A DNA stretch of 64,000 nucleotides from Pseudovibrio sp. Alg231-02 (GTDB lineage: Bacteria > Pseudomonadota > Alphaproteobacteria > Rhizobiales > Stappiaceae). Location: the NCBI RefSeq assembly GCF_900143565.1, contig NZ_FREX01000001.1, positions 511,068-575,067 on the forward strand, read 5' to 3'. A model generated the notes under the pieces. That model saw only the letters and a list, made by a program, of their open reading frames with translations. It did no database searches and was not told the origin of the DNA. Both the position numbers and the translations under genes were made by a program. Below, piece by piece: positions 18,328 through 27,635 of this stretch. Positions within the stretch are counted from its first letter, which is position 1. Each line of letters starts with the position of its first letter.

Positions 18328-18357
18328 AAAGCCCCGATCAGATGACCGGGGCTTTTT
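18328..18357 (+). terminator. Terminator between oxidoreductase and lrp-type genes
   Basis: AAAGCCCCG / CGGGGCTTT stem with a ten-base loop and T tract; it may serve both convergent genes. Confidence 0.88.
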
Positions 18358-18382
18358 AATTCTCAGCTTTGCCTAACAAGTC

Positions 18383-18874
18383 CTATGACATGTTCGCTTT
18401 TGGTTTTTCGGCGATGATGTAGGAGAGTGGCAGTTCAGTTGTGTACTTGATCTGCTCCATCGCGAAAGACGTGGACACGTCCGCGATATTTACCTTTGCA
18501 ATCAGCCGCTTATAGAAATCGTCGTAGGCATCAATGTCTGGCACGGCAACGCGCAGCAGGTAGTCTACCTGTCCGGCCATGCGGTAGAATTCCACCACTT
18601 CCGGGAACTCTCGGATGACATCTGCAAATTTGCGGAGCCAGTCGTCGGTGTGTTCGTTGGTGGTGATGGCGACGAAAGCGGTGACTTTGGCGTTGACCTT
18701 CTTTGGGTCAAGCACTGCGACGCGGCGGGTGATGACGCCGTCTTCTTCCATCTTCTGGATACGGCGCCAGCATGGGGTGGTTGATAAGCCGACGCGGCGA
18801 CCGATCTCAGCTACGGGAATGGTGCTGTCTTCTTGTAGAATGGACAGAATGCGACGGTCGATCCTATCGATCAT
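18383..18874 (-). CDS. Lrp/AsnC-family transcriptional regulator
   Basis: A 163-aa feast/famine regulator. The N-terminal HTH is IDRRILSILQEDSTIPVAEI plus GRRVGLSTTPCWRRIQKMEE (residues 5-45). The C-terminal RAM/AsnC ligand-binding domain covers about 66-150, with GQVDYLLRVAVPDIDAYDDF. It is convergent to the oxidoreductase gene and is not obviously paired with a target. Length and layout are normal. An amino acid is the likely effector, by family. Confidence 0.92.
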   Translation of the reverse strand: MIDRIDRRILSILQEDSTIPVAEIGRRVGLSTTPCWRRIQKMEEDGVITRRVAVLDPKKVNAKVTAFVAITTNEHTDDWLRKFADVIREFPEVVEFYRMAGQVDYLLRVAVPDIDAYDDFYKRLIAKVNIADVSTSFAMEQIKYTTELPLSYIIAEKPKANMS

Positions 18875-19108
18875 ATTATACCCCTATCTCCCACCGGAAT
18901 TATTGTTTGGCGCAAAATCATTGCAGGAAGCATAAGGTCATGTGAAATGTTATTCCAGCTTCAAACAGCAAGATTTATGCAGGAATATAGGTTTTCGTTC
19001 TACGCATAATTAAATTCATGAAATTTATTTTCATCAAGATGGATTTTAGCGGGGACCAAAGAAAACCGTTCTCATATTTATAGGCACATAAAAAAAGAAT
19101 CTCTCAAA

Positions 19109-19798
19109 TCAGCTCAAAAGACGGCTTACTTCTTCTTTCAGGAGCGGAAGCAGCTCATTTTCGAACCAGGGATGCTTTTTTATGTGGGCATTGTTGCGCC
19201 AGGAAGGATGAGGGAGCGGGAGAACGCGAGGGCCGAGGCCTTGGGCATGGCGCTCGACTGTCCTGTCCCAGATTGATCGAAAATCAGCAATTGTTTCCCA
19301 GAGGCGTTTTTTGGTCAGCTCGGGCATGTGGTAGGCCTGTGCGTAGCCACCTATTGCCAGCAGTGTTTCAATCTGTGGCATATTGCTGAATATTTCTTGA
19401 TGCCAGGTCTTCTTGCATTCCGGCCTCGGCGGCTTGTCGCCCCCTTTTGAGTCCAATCCCGGAAAACACAGGCCCATGGGGATAATTGCAAGTTTGGCGG
19501 GGTCGTAGAAGACCTCTTCCCCTATGCCCATCCAGTCGCGCAGGCGATCTCCTGACGGGTCGGTAAACGGTTTGCCTGAGGCGTGGACGCGCGTTCCCGG
19601 TGCCTGACCGCATATGGCGATACGTGCTGTTGAGGACAGCACAACAACTGGCCTTGGCTCGTGGGGCAATGGCTGGCGGATGGGTTGCTCTACACAAACC
19701 CTGCACGCGGCAATGCGCCCTCTTAAGCGCTGGAGGTCTCTTTCATCACCTGAAGGGCTGCCTGCACGCCCGGACGCTCTGTCATTTTTGCATACCAT
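19109..19798 (-). CDS. Uracil-DNA glycosylase superfamily protein
   Basis: A 229-aa UDG-fold protein. Recognisable blocks are CRVC near residue 35, the catalytic-loop-like ICGQAPGTRVHASGKPF with TDPSGDRLRDWMG, LAIIPMGLCFPG, and the C-terminal LPLPHPSWRN (the HPS motif that contacts the minor groove). Cysteines typical of the Fe-S UDG families are few, so cluster binding is doubtful. No start codon is available after the one at 19798, which puts its first 76 bases inside the GST gene and suggests translational coupling. The function in base-excision repair is inferred from the family only. Confidence 0.8.
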   Translation of the reverse strand: MVCKNDRASGRAGSPSGDERDLQRLRGRIAACRVCVEQPIRQPLPHEPRPVVVLSSTARIAICGQAPGTRVHASGKPFTDPSGDRLRDWMGIGEEVFYDPAKLAIIPMGLCFPGLDSKGGDKPPRPECKKTWHQEIFSNMPQIETLLAIGGYAQAYHMPELTKKRLWETIADFRSIWDRTVERHAQGLGPRVLPLPHPSWRNNAHIKKHPWFENELLPLLKEEVSRLLS

Positions 19799-20367
19799 CT
19801 GCGCAGATTACCAAGTTCCTCAGGGACTTGCAGCTTAATTACGCGAGCAAAGTTGATTGCTGCGAACAATGTGATGTCAGCGATTGAATACCGGTCACCG
19901 GCAACAAACTGATTGTCTGCCAGTTGCCTATCAAAAATGGCCAGTGTCTCCAGAACTTTAGGCCTGTTCGCCTCTCCCCATTCCTTGATCTGCGGCTGCT
20001 CCAGCGGAGCCATGGCCGGATTGGTGTGGCGGAATACCTGGGAAATCTGATTTAACAGCCTCAGATCAGCACGCCGGTTCCACATCTCAATCAGCGCTCT
20101 TTCCTTGGCCGTCTGGCCCAGCAAAGGCTTGAGTGGGTTCATTTCTTCTATGTAGCGACAGATGGCACAGCTTTCAGATATCGCTGTTCCATCCTCCAGC
20201 ACGAGCACGGGCAATCGCTGAAACGGATTGATCGCTTTAAACTCATCTGCCTTCAATTCGCCATGCATGAAATCTACGTAGGCAGTGTTAACCTTAACGC
20301 CCTTCTCAGCAAGGAACAGAGTGACGCGAAAAGGGTTAGGTGCTTGCCTATGGCTATAAAGTTTCAA
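19723..20367 (-). CDS. Glutathione S-transferase family protein
   Basis: A 214-aa GST. The thioredoxin-fold N-terminal domain (MKLYSHRQAPNPFRVTLFLA, then NPFQRLPVLVLEDGTAISES) is followed by an all-helical C-terminal domain (about residues 90-210). Length fits the soluble GST families. The glutathione-contacting PVLV-cis-Pro and ES pair are present. The gene overlaps the start of the UDG gene by 76 bases on the same strand. It is divergent from the histidine kinase. Substrate unknown. Confidence 0.9.
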   Translation of the reverse strand: MKLYSHRQAPNPFRVTLFLAEKGVKVNTAYVDFMHGELKADEFKAINPFQRLPVLVLEDGTAISESCAICRYIEEMNPLKPLLGQTAKERALIEMWNRRADLRLLNQISQVFRHTNPAMAPLEQPQIKEWGEANRPKVLETLAIFDRQLADNQFVAGDRYSIADITLFAAINFARVIKLQVPEELGNLRRWYAKMTERPGVQAALQVMKETSSA

Positions 20368-20571
20368 CGGTGCCTCCCAACAACCACGAGCTGTTGCCCC
20401 TACAATCTAAAAGAGAATCTGTCCCAAAATGGGGCAAAAACCTAGCATTTTTTAGACCCTGTAAACTCAACATTAACCTTATGAATCAGAGCAATCTTAA
20501 GAGATCATGTTCATTCTGGTCAAAAGAGCAAGTATCCCGTCAATCTATTGGCACACAGAGGCCGAGAATAC

Positions 20572-22122
20572 ATGAACAACGGATCGTCGCAGAATAGTAA
20601 GGACAAAACAACTATTAATCGTGCCCGAGCAAATCGCCGGCGCGAGGTTGCACGTACCGTAACGGATGCTCGCGAACGTCTTGGCACCGTTGAGGGCGTG
20701 AGACCCAGTTTTGAAGCTGATCTTATTTTGATGTTCGTGAAGAACAGATTGTCCGTGGCCTACGCCATGCCGATGATCGCCATTGTGGCTGCGACCATCT
20801 CAAGTGTATGGCTTCCTGTGGAAGTGGCCGGAGGCTGGCTAGCCGCCATGCTGATCGCTCACTCCCTTATTCTTCTTTCTACAAAACGAATGGAAAAAAG
20901 CTTAGCTCAGGAAGGTGATCTGCGCTCAATCCGCAGAGAGCTTTTTGCTGGTGATATGCTCTATGGCATTGTTTGGGCTATCTTTTTTATCGGAAACCTG
21001 CAGTTCAACACGGATTACGGGTTTGGCGTTTTTCAGTTTGCGACCATGCTGATCGTCATTGCCATGGCGACCATGTTGTCGTCCCCTCTCCCCGGCGCTT
21101 TGCTGGCTGCCACGGCCCCGATTACGGGCGCACTGATCTTCAGTTTCTGGCAGTATGACAGCATGCCTCATTACGCGATGGGGATGATGGCGATAGGGGC
21201 GCAGCTGTTCTTTTATATCCTCAGCAAACAGTTGCATAACTCCGCTTTGACCTTGCTGGAATACCGCGCAGAGAAGGACCACCTGATCTCCGAGATGGAA
21301 CAGGTGAATGCAATTTCTCAGGAAGCACGACGCCGTGCTGAGGAAGCAAACCTGGCTAAAACACGTTTTCTTGCGACAATGAGTCACGAATTACGCACAC
21401 CTCTGAATGCGATTCTCGGGTTCTCTGAGGTGATGAAGGACGAAGTTCTTGGCCAGATGCATAATAAAACCTATCTGGATTACTCCAAGGATATCAATCA
21501 GTCTGGTGAGCATCTGCTCAATCTGATCAATGAGATTTTAGACCTGTCTCGCATTGAGGCAGGCCGTTATGAGTTGCAGGAGGAACCAGTCTGTCTGCGT
21601 GACGTGGCAGCAGCCTGCAAGCACATGATGCACATGCGGGCGGCGGCGAAGAACATCGAGATTCATGAGATCTACGAGAGTGGTTTGAGCAAAGTCTGGG
21701 CCGATGAAAAAGCCCTGCGCCAGATGGTGCTGAACCTTTTGACCAACGCCGTAAAGTTTACGCCTCCTGAGGGGGAAATCTCAATTCATGTGGGCATCGA
21801 CAATTCAGGCGGTCAATACATCAGTGTAAGCGATACAGGTACTGGTATTCCTGAGGAAGAGATCCCTGTGGTGCTGCAGGCTTTTGGTCAGGGCACACAG
21901 GCTATCCAGGATGCGGAGCAAGGCACCGGCCTTGGCCTTTCCATTGTGCAAGCATTGGCGCATATGCATGAGGGTGAGTTCAAACTTGCCTCCAAACTGC
22001 GTGAAGGAACGCAGGCAACAATCTCGCTGCCAGCCAAGCGCGTGCTGAGCCATATCGACCCGATCCCCACACCAGACCCGAGTACACGCAAGGATAGAGA
22101 GCCCTTGCTTCGTGCAGGCTAA
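20572..22122 (+). CDS. Membrane-bound sensor histidine kinase (HisKA/HATPase_c)
   Basis: 516 aa. A basic cytoplasmic N-terminus of about 60 residues is followed by about five or six transmembrane segments (residues 62-215), a short coiled-coil linker, and the kinase core. The H-box is FLATMSHELRTPLNAILGFS (phospho-His about residue 269), the N-box QMVLNLLTNAVKFTP, G1 VSDTGTGIP and G2 GTGLGLSIVQ. No PAS or receiver domain is seen. It resembles the PleC/PdhS-like kinases of alphaproteobacteria in the core. No response regulator is adjacent, so it is an orphan kinase. I preferred ATG 20572 (AGAGG upstream) to the TTG at 20548. Confidence 0.9.
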   Translation: MNNGSSQNSKDKTTINRARANRRREVARTVTDARERLGTVEGVRPSFEADLILMFVKNRLSVAYAMPMIAIVAATISSVWLPVEVAGGWLAAMLIAHSLILLSTKRMEKSLAQEGDLRSIRRELFAGDMLYGIVWAIFFIGNLQFNTDYGFGVFQFATMLIVIAMATMLSSPLPGALLAATAPITGALIFSFWQYDSMPHYAMGMMAIGAQLFFYILSKQLHNSALTLLEYRAEKDHLISEMEQVNAISQEARRRAEEANLAKTRFLATMSHELRTPLNAILGFSEVMKDEVLGQMHNKTYLDYSKDINQSGEHLLNLINEILDLSRIEAGRYELQEEPVCLRDVAAACKHMMHMRAAAKNIEIHEIYESGLSKVWADEKALRQMVLNLLTNAVKFTPPEGEISIHVGIDNSGGQYISVSDTGTGIPEEEIPVVLQAFGQGTQAIQDAEQGTGLGLSIVQALAHMHEGEFKLASKLREGTQATISLPAKRVLSHIDPIPTPDPSTRKDREPLLRAG

Positions 22123-22169
22123 GGGTATACGTTCCTAATTTGTTCTAGGTGCGTATATTGGGGGGATGT

Positions 22170-22526
22170 ATGCTTCGTGGTTCATGCCATTGCGGTGCAG
22201 TTAAATTTGAATTTCGTGAAAATCCAGAATGGCTGACAGAGTGCAATTGCTCTGCCTGCCGTCGTTACGGCACTGTTTGGGCGCACGGATCACCCAGGAA
22301 TGTGAGCATTGAAAAAGCTCCCGATGCGACATTCACCTATATTTGGGGTGATAAGATGATCGCGTTCCATACCTGTAAAACCTGCGGAAACACCACTCAC
22401 TGGTCCGACCTGGACGAGGATTATGATCGTATGGCAGTCAACACACGTCTAGTGCCGATTGAGGATGTGAAAGACATCCCTATCCGCCATTTTGACGGTG
22501 CTGATACGGGGCAGTTTCTGGATTAA
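22170..22526 (+). CDS. GFA-family (glutathione-dependent formaldehyde-activating-like) protein, copy 1
   Basis: A 118-aa small zinc protein of the GFA/CENP-V fold. The zinc cysteines are in GSCHCGAVKF (residues 4-13), CNCSACRR (about 27-34) and CKTCGNTTHW. It is followed by a near-identical copy 87 bases downstream. The assigned 'formaldehyde-activating' role belongs to Gfa of Paracoccus; most family members are uncharacterised. I used the ATG at 22170 rather than 22149 because the duplicate begins at the same residue. Confidence 0.88.
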   Translation: MLRGSCHCGAVKFEFRENPEWLTECNCSACRRYGTVWAHGSPRNVSIEKAPDATFTYIWGDKMIAFHTCKTCGNTTHWSDLDEDYDRMAVNTRLVPIEDVKDIPIRHFDGADTGQFLD

Positions 22527-22613
22527 ACCCATTCTCTTTTCATCGTGATCCTGCACCCTGCATTGCCTTGGGTTTAAGGATCGACGCTTCTATTCATTTA
22601 CCGGGAGAAACAC

Positions 22614-22970
22614 ATGTTACGCGGCTCATGCCATTGCGGTGCAGTTAAGTTTGAATTTCGTGAAAAACCGGAGTGGCTGACGGAGTGCAATTGCTCTGCC
22701 TGTCGTCGCTACGGCACCATCTGGGCGCATGGTTCGCCCAAGAACGTGAGTATTGAGAAAGAGCCGGACGCGACCTTTACGTATTTGTGGGGCGACAAGG
22801 GCCTTGAGTTCCATACCTGCAAAACGTGCGGGAACACCACGCACTGGGCGCCGGTTGATCCTGACGGGGATAAAATGGCGGTGAACACACGGTTGGTGCC
22901 TGCTGAGGATGTGAAAGACATCCGTGTGCGCCACTTTGATGGTGCTGATACGTGGCGCTTTGTAGATTAG
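22614..22970 (+). CDS. GFA-family protein, copy 2
   Basis: 118 aa, the same length as copy 1 with about 20 differences; all zinc cysteines are kept. The strongest divergence is in the segment between the last zinc pair and the C-terminus (THWAPVDPDGDK against THWSDLDEDYDR). GGGAGAAA precedes the ATG. It is a tandem duplication. A bidirectional terminator shared with cobT follows. Confidence 0.88.
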   Translation: MLRGSCHCGAVKFEFREKPEWLTECNCSACRRYGTIWAHGSPKNVSIEKEPDATFTYLWGDKGLEFHTCKTCGNTTHWAPVDPDGDKMAVNTRLVPAEDVKDIRVRHFDGADTWRFVD

Positions 22971-23054
22971 CGCAGCTCATCAAACCCACGTTTGCGTTGC
23001 TATGTGCGTTGGTTTGAAAGGAAAGCGGTTTTCCTGCGTTATTTGCTGAAATTG

Positions 23055-23096
23055 AAAAAGGCCGCCTCAACTCGTCTGAGTGAGGCGGCCTTTTTT
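23055..23096. terminator. Bidirectional terminator between GFA copy 2 and cobT
   Basis: AAAAAGGCCGCCTCA / TGAGGCGGCCTTTTTT with an 11-base loop; A and T tracts on both sides. Confidence 0.9.
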
Positions 23097-23135
23097 CAAT
23101 TTATTCCCCTCCTCGGCGGAGGGGCTATTCTCAAC

Positions 23136-24164
23136 TTAGTCCTGAGCTGCAACGCCTGCATCAGCGAAGGTCGCCATGCCTGCATGCGTTGCTGCTGCTG
23201 CTTTGATGATGCCTGCTGCGATGGCTGCACCGGAACCTTCACCCAGGCGCATGCCCAGATCCAGAAGAGGTTTGCCGCCCATCTCGGTCAGGGCGCGGCG
23301 GTGTGCAGGTTCAGCGGAGGCATGAGAGAACACACAGTGCTCCAACGCAGTCTTGTCCATCTTGTAAAGGATGGCAGCTGCAGCGGAGGTGACGAAGCCA
23401 TCAACAACGACAGGAACCTGCTGCATGCGCGCTGCAAGAATAACACCGGCCATTGCTGCGATTTCGCGACCACCGATCCGGCGCAGAACTTCCAGAGGCT
23501 CAACTTTGCCCGGTCCGCCGATCCGCTGCACAGCTTGCTCAACAACAGCAATTTTGTTTTTCAGCGCATCGCCCTGAACGCCAGTGCCTGGGCCAACCCA
23601 CTCTTCTGCAGTGCCGCCGAACAGCGCGTAGAAGATGGCAGCGGCTACAGTGGTGTTTGCGATGCCCATTTCGCCAAGGCAGAGCAGATCCGTCCCGCCG
23701 GAGATCGCTTCCATGCCGAAGGCCATGGTTGCTGCGCACTCGGATTCTTCAAAAGCGTCTTCCTCAGAGATGTCCGGGGTTGGCATTTCGAGCGCCAGTT
23801 CAAACACTTTGAGGCCAAGGTCATACGCAATGCAAAGCTGGTTTACGGCTGCGCCGCCCGCTGCAAAGTTGGAGACCATCTGTGCGGTCACTTCTTTCGG
23901 GAAAGCAGAAACGCCTTTGTCAGCAACGCCATGGTTTGCGGCAAACACAGCAACCAGTGGGCGGGTGACTTTTGGCATTGGCATGCCCTGCCAGGCTGCC
24001 AGCCATTCCACCAACTCTTCCAGACGGCCCAAAGAGCCTTGAGGCTTCGTCAACTGCGCATCGCGTTTCTTCACTGCCTCAATTGCTTCAAGGCTTGGAC
24101 CAGGCATTGCGCCCACCAGGTTTCTGATATCATCGAATGGCAGTGCAGACGTTGCAAGAGACAT
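23136..24164 (-). CDS. cobT: Nicotinate-nucleotide--dimethylbenzimidazole phosphoribosyltransferase
   Basis: A 342-aa enzyme that activates the lower ligand base in cobalamin synthesis. Family blocks are LTKPQGSLGRLEEL (about residues 36-49), FAANHGVADKGVSAFP, GGAAVNQL, LGEMGIANTTVAAA, the nucleotide-binding GPGTGV, and the catalytic Glu near the C-terminus in LGEGSGAA. I chose ATG 24164, with GGAG seven bases upstream; the frame extends to 24194 without support. Divergent from cobS, which completes the nucleotide-loop pathway. Confidence 0.95.
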   Translation of the reverse strand: MSLATSALPFDDIRNLVGAMPGPSLEAIEAVKKRDAQLTKPQGSLGRLEELVEWLAAWQGMPMPKVTRPLVAVFAANHGVADKGVSAFPKEVTAQMVSNFAAGGAAVNQLCIAYDLGLKVFELALEMPTPDISEEDAFEESECAATMAFGMEAISGGTDLLCLGEMGIANTTVAAAIFYALFGGTAEEWVGPGTGVQGDALKNKIAVVEQAVQRIGGPGKVEPLEVLRRIGGREIAAMAGVILAARMQQVPVVVDGFVTSAAAAILYKMDKTALEHCVFSHASAEPAHRRALTEMGGKPLLDLGMRLGEGSGAAIAAGIIKAAAATHAGMATFADAGVAAQD

Positions 24165-24233
24165 ACGCTTCTCCGAACTTAAAGCAGTTCTCATTCAGGT
24201 TGGATCAGTTGAACTGCTTTAGCTTTTGTTTCC

Positions 24234-24279
24234 GCGCACCTTTTATCCGAAAACCAGTTTCCACTTTTCGGAGATGCAC
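24234..24279. repeat. Palindromic intergenic repeat, copy 2
   Basis: Core TCCGAAAACCAGTTTCCACT ending TTTTCGG, with inner arms CCGAAAA / TTTTCGG. Outer arms are degenerate here. It lies in the cobT-cobS divergent promoter region, between 24165 and 24465, where nothing else is recognised. Confidence 0.75.
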
Positions 24280-24465
24280 ATTAGTTGACCCGCAAAACAG
24301 AATTTTGCGCTTTGTTGTTTGCGCAGATCTATAAGCCACTGGAGGCAGAATACAAATGAGACTTATCAACTATTTGTGGTTTCCACGGCTTTGCAAACTA
24401 CAAATTGTTGTTCTAACTGAATCCAGCGGTATTTCATGCCTGTTTCATTTCTGTGAGAACCCATC

Positions 24466-25284
24466 ATGTCCGACGACAAACATTCAGAAGATTCTCTTCC
24501 CACACCTTCCTCCATTTTGGCCGAGGTGGCGGAACTGGTGCGCTTCTTCTCCCGCATTCCCCTGCCGAAACTTGGGAGCTGGGATGATTTGAACACAGCA
24601 CCGGATTTTCGTATGCGCGCGCGCAGCATTCCGCTGGCGGGTATTGTCATTTCACTGCCAAGCATGCTGGTGTTACTCGTGCTCTCCCAGAGTGCTCTGT
24701 CGCCTGCCATTATTGCGCTGCTTGCGATTGCTGTGGCGGCGGCTGTGCAGGGCTGCCTGCATGAAGATGGCCTTTCTGATGTAGTTGACGGGTTCTTTGG
24801 TGGTCATACGGCTGAGCGCCGGCTTGAGATCATGAAAGACAGCCGCATTGGGGCTTTTGGCACAGTGGCACTTGTGCTTTCCCTGAGCCTGCGCTGGCTG
24901 CTGCTTTCCATGTTGCTGGAGAGGTTTGGCGGCATGGGCGCGGCGCTTGGTTATCTGGCCGCGGAAACGACTGGCCGGGTTGGTATGATCTGGATCTGGA
25001 ACACCATGCCACCTGCTTATCATGGCGGGCTGTCCACTCGCTTTGGCATCCCCCAGAACAGTGCTGTCTCCTGGGCTGCGGGCTTTGCCTTGCCACTGCT
25101 GATCATAAGCTTGTTCTACCTCAGCTTCTGGCAAGTGGCGTTTGGGGCAGCATTCAGCTTTGTGGTGGTCGGCGCCTTAGCAAAACTGTCTCTGGCAAAA
25201 ATCAAGGGCATCACTGGTGATGTTTTGGGGGCTGCGCAACAAGTTGGTTCACTGGGCTTCCTGCTGGGCGTCCTTGCTCTTTAG
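24466..25284 (+). CDS. cobS: Adenosylcobinamide-GDP ribazoletransferase (cobalamin synthase)
   Basis: A 272-aa polytopic inner-membrane enzyme that joins adenosylcobinamide-GDP and alpha-ribazole. The signature is [15 protein letters not shown] followed by [15 protein letters not shown] (about residues 98-127). FFSRIPLP near residue 25 is also typical, and six or more hydrophobic segments follow. It is divergent from cobT, with 301 bases between. Confidence 0.94.
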   Translation: MSDDKHSEDSLPTPSSILAEVAELVRFFSRIPLPKLGSWDDLNTAPDFRMRARSIPLAGIVISLPSMLVLLVLSQSALSPAIIALLAIAVAAAVQGCLHEDGLSDVVDGFFGGHTAERRLEIMKDSRIGAFGTVALVLSLSLRWLLLSMLLERFGGMGAALGYLAAETTGRVGMIWIWNTMPPAYHGGLSTRFGIPQNSAVSWAAGFALPLLIISLFYLSFWQVAFGAAFSFVVVGALAKLSLAKIKGITGDVLGAAQQVGSLGFLLGVLAL

Positions 25285-25439
25285 AGCCTGCTGCGTGTGC
25301 TTGCCTGAAAACCGGGGCAGCGCTTTTAAGAAACCATCATTGTGCAATCTTTTGCTAGCATTTTAGCTTTATTCTACGCGCATTGATTGCCTAGAACACG
25401 TTTGTCTCACTGATTGAACCTTACGGGCTCGGAGAAATC

Positions 25440-26612
25440 ATGAAGCTTTCTTTTGCTTGCGCACTGTCTGCATTAAAACGCGCTGCCACTGTTGCACTGG
25501 CCGCTGCCGTCCTTGCTGGTTGTGCCTCCCGGCCCGGACCAGATGCCTTGCGTGTTTCTTTAGAGGAAGCGCCGGGAACCAGAGAAGTCAGCATGCTCAT
25601 CGCCACCACACGCGCACGCTCTGACGTTCCTCACCAACTTTACTCTTCAGAACGCTCTGAAGGCGTGGACTTTGGATCGGCGACCATCTCCATTCCGCCA
25701 ACCCATAAACCGGGCCGGATTGCATGGCCGTCTTCCTCTCCGGGCGACCCGAACACTGATTTTGTGGTGCGCCAAGCCTCTTACATTGATGGCAATGCCG
25801 CCTTTCAGAAAGAGATAAACCGCGAACTTGCAACGCGCTCCGGGAAAGAGCGTGAGGCTGTGTTGTTTATTCATGGGTACAACACCCGCTTTTCTGAAGG
25901 TGTTTTCAGACTGGCGCAAATGGCAGCTGATGCAAAAGCAAACCGCTTGCCCATTTTGTTCACCTGGGCCTCAGCGGGTTATCTCACAGACTATATTTAT
26001 GATACTAACAGTGTTGCCATTGCGCGAGATGGACTGGAGAAAGTCCTCATTGATCTGACCAATTCCAATGCGCAGCGTATCACCATTGTGGCTCATTCTC
26101 TTGGAAACCTGCTGCTTCTGGAGACCTTGAGGCAAATGGAGCTTCAGGGTAAAGGGCTTTTGAAGAATAAAAAAGTCACCGTTGTCATGGCATCTCCTGA
26201 CATCGATATTGATGTTTTCGAAACAATGATTACCTCTCTTGGGTACAGAGCAAACCCTGTTTTCGTTCTGGTCTCGCGTGATGACCGGGCACTGCGCTTC
26301 TCTCGCAGGCTTGCGGGTGGTAAAGCACGTGTTGGTGATGTGGAAGACGATGAAAGGCTGACCAAACTTGGCATTGTTGTTATTGATCTGACAGAGGTTG
26401 AGTCACAAGATTCGATCAACCATGACAAATATGCGCAGCTTGCTCAGTTTGGCCCTCAACTTGTCAAAGCGCTTGAGCAGGGTAAGCAGAACAGAAGCAA
26501 ACAGGGTATTGGCGGGCGCCTTGGCAATGCCGGACGCAGCTTTACCGAGTTCCTTGGCCACACAGCCAAGATTGTGGTGAGCACACCCGGATCAGTTTCA
26601 ACGCGCCCTTAA
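25440..26612 (+). CDS. DUF900-family alpha/beta hydrolase lipoprotein
   Basis: 390 aa. The N-terminal signal ends in the lipobox LAGC (Cys28), so the protein is probably lipid-anchored in the periplasm or outer membrane. The DUF900 hydrolase core shows VLFIHGYNTRF (oxyanion region, about residues 141-151), the nucleophile elbow VAHSLGN (about 219-225), DIDIDVF and LVSRDDRAL. The C-terminal 40 residues are Gly/Arg-rich and probably disordered. The substrate is unknown. It is followed by DUF1289 and a retropepsin-like gene on the same strand. Confidence 0.87.
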   Translation: MKLSFACALSALKRAATVALAAAVLAGCASRPGPDALRVSLEEAPGTREVSMLIATTRARSDVPHQLYSSERSEGVDFGSATISIPPTHKPGRIAWPSSSPGDPNTDFVVRQASYIDGNAAFQKEINRELATRSGKEREAVLFIHGYNTRFSEGVFRLAQMAADAKANRLPILFTWASAGYLTDYIYDTNSVAIARDGLEKVLIDLTNSNAQRITIVAHSLGNLLLLETLRQMELQGKGLLKNKKVTVVMASPDIDIDVFETMITSLGYRANPVFVLVSRDDRALRFSRRLAGGKARVGDVEDDERLTKLGIVVIDLTEVESQDSINHDKYAQLAQFGPQLVKALEQGKQNRSKQGIGGRLGNAGRSFTEFLGHTAKIVVSTPGSVSTRP

Positions 26613-26652
26613 GACGCGCGTTGGAGCCCCAACGATATTGTAGGACTTTATT

Positions 26653-26874
26653 TTGTCAGTCACTTTAGAACCACCCGCCAGCCCTTGTTTAAAACTGTGT
26701 AAGCTGGATGAAGACCGGAGGATGTGCGTGAGCTGTTGGCGCCTTTTGAGTGAGATTTCCGGATGGGGTTCCCTCTCCGCACAAGCTCAACATGATGTGC
26801 TGGCAAAGCTCCCTGCCCGGAAAGCCAGATTTCTCACAGTAACACAGGAGGATGTGCAATGCGCTGGACGATAG
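26653..26874 (+). CDS. DUF1289 protein
   Basis: A 73-aa protein with the DUF1289 pattern: SPCLKLCKLD...RRMCVSCWRLLSEISGWG. The four cysteines probably bind a metal. Translation appears to start at TTG 26653, since no ATG or GTG precedes SPCLKLC in a good position. Its 3' end overlaps the next gene by 16 bases. Function unknown. Confidence 0.85.
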   Translation: MSVTLEPPASPCLKLCKLDEDRRMCVSCWRLLSEISGWGSLSAQAQHDVLAKLPARKARFLTVTQEDVQCAGR

Positions 26875-27557
26875 GCCTTGTCATCCTTATTGGCGCAATG
26901 GTGATTGGCGTTGCGACTGGTTACCTTGGAACACCTGAGTTTTTGGGCGACAAATTTCAGGAGGACGGGCCGCGCCTCGTTGCCCTACTCGCCATGGGAA
27001 TTGTGATTGGCATGGGCGTGCTCATCCGCCGTCCAAAATTCCGCGAAGTTTTTGGCGCAGTCATCTTCTGGGGTGGTTTGGCTCTGCTGCTGATTATCGG
27101 CTACTCGTACCGTTATGAGCTGATGACCGTTCGTGACCGTGTGATGTCCGAGCTGTTCCCCGGCACCATTTCGCAGACAGCCAGCGGCGAGTTAGTGATC
27201 TCTCGCGGCATCAACCATCAGTTTTTCATTGATGCGCAGGTGGATGGCACCTCTGTCGATATGCTGGTAGATACAGGCGCCTCCCATATCACCCTGTCTT
27301 ATGGCGATGCCCGCCGGGTTGGCATCGATACGCAGAACCTGTCCTTCACGACACCGGTTTCGACTGCCAACGGCATGGGTTTTGTGGCCCGTGTGCGCTT
27401 GCAGGACATGCAGATTGGAGACTGGGACCTAAACGATGTGCCTGCCTTTGTGGCGCAGGAGGAGATGCTCTCCACCAGCTTGTTGGGCATGAGCGCCCTG
27501 AACACGTTTGCCAGTTGGCGCGTAGAAGGCAATCAGCTGATCCTGAAGGCCCGCTAA
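26859..27557 (+). CDS. TIGR02281-family retropepsin-like aspartic protease
   Basis: 232 aa. There are two or three N-terminal transmembrane segments (residues 3-25, 37-52, 60-78), then a single-lobed aspartic-protease domain with MLVDTGASHITLS (active Asp-Thr-Gly at about 129-131). Such single lobes act as dimers. AGGAGG overlaps the end of DUF1289 and starts this gene at 26859. The physiological substrate is not known for this family. Confidence 0.87.
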   Translation: MRWTIGLVILIGAMVIGVATGYLGTPEFLGDKFQEDGPRLVALLAMGIVIGMGVLIRRPKFREVFGAVIFWGGLALLLIIGYSYRYELMTVRDRVMSELFPGTISQTASGELVISRGINHQFFIDAQVDGTSVDMLVDTGASHITLSYGDARRVGIDTQNLSFTTPVSTANGMGFVARVRLQDMQIGDWDLNDVPAFVAQEEMLSTSLLGMSALNTFASWRVEGNQLILKAR

Positions 27558-27580
27558 ACAATCATCTGATATCAGATAAA

Positions 27581-27617
27581 AGAAAGCCGCTGACATCACT
27601 GTCAGCGGCTTTTCTTG
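27581..27617 (+). terminator. Terminator after protease gene
   Basis: AAAGCCGCTGACA / TGTCAGCGGCTTT with a TCAC loop and T-rich tail; may also serve the convergent TSUP gene. Confidence 0.9.
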
Positions 27618-27635
27618 TTTCTAAGAGGGGCTGGC

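Noticed and set aside
22992-24182. 396-codon plus-strand open frame
   Set aside because: Antisense of cobT; Cys/His/Arg-rich composition without any recognisable domain and spanning the shared terminator.
24165-24465. Cobalamin riboswitch between cobT and cobS
   Set aside because: GCCACTG is present near 24338 but no B12-box or the surrounding conserved core could be found; the region is mostly a palindromic repeat.
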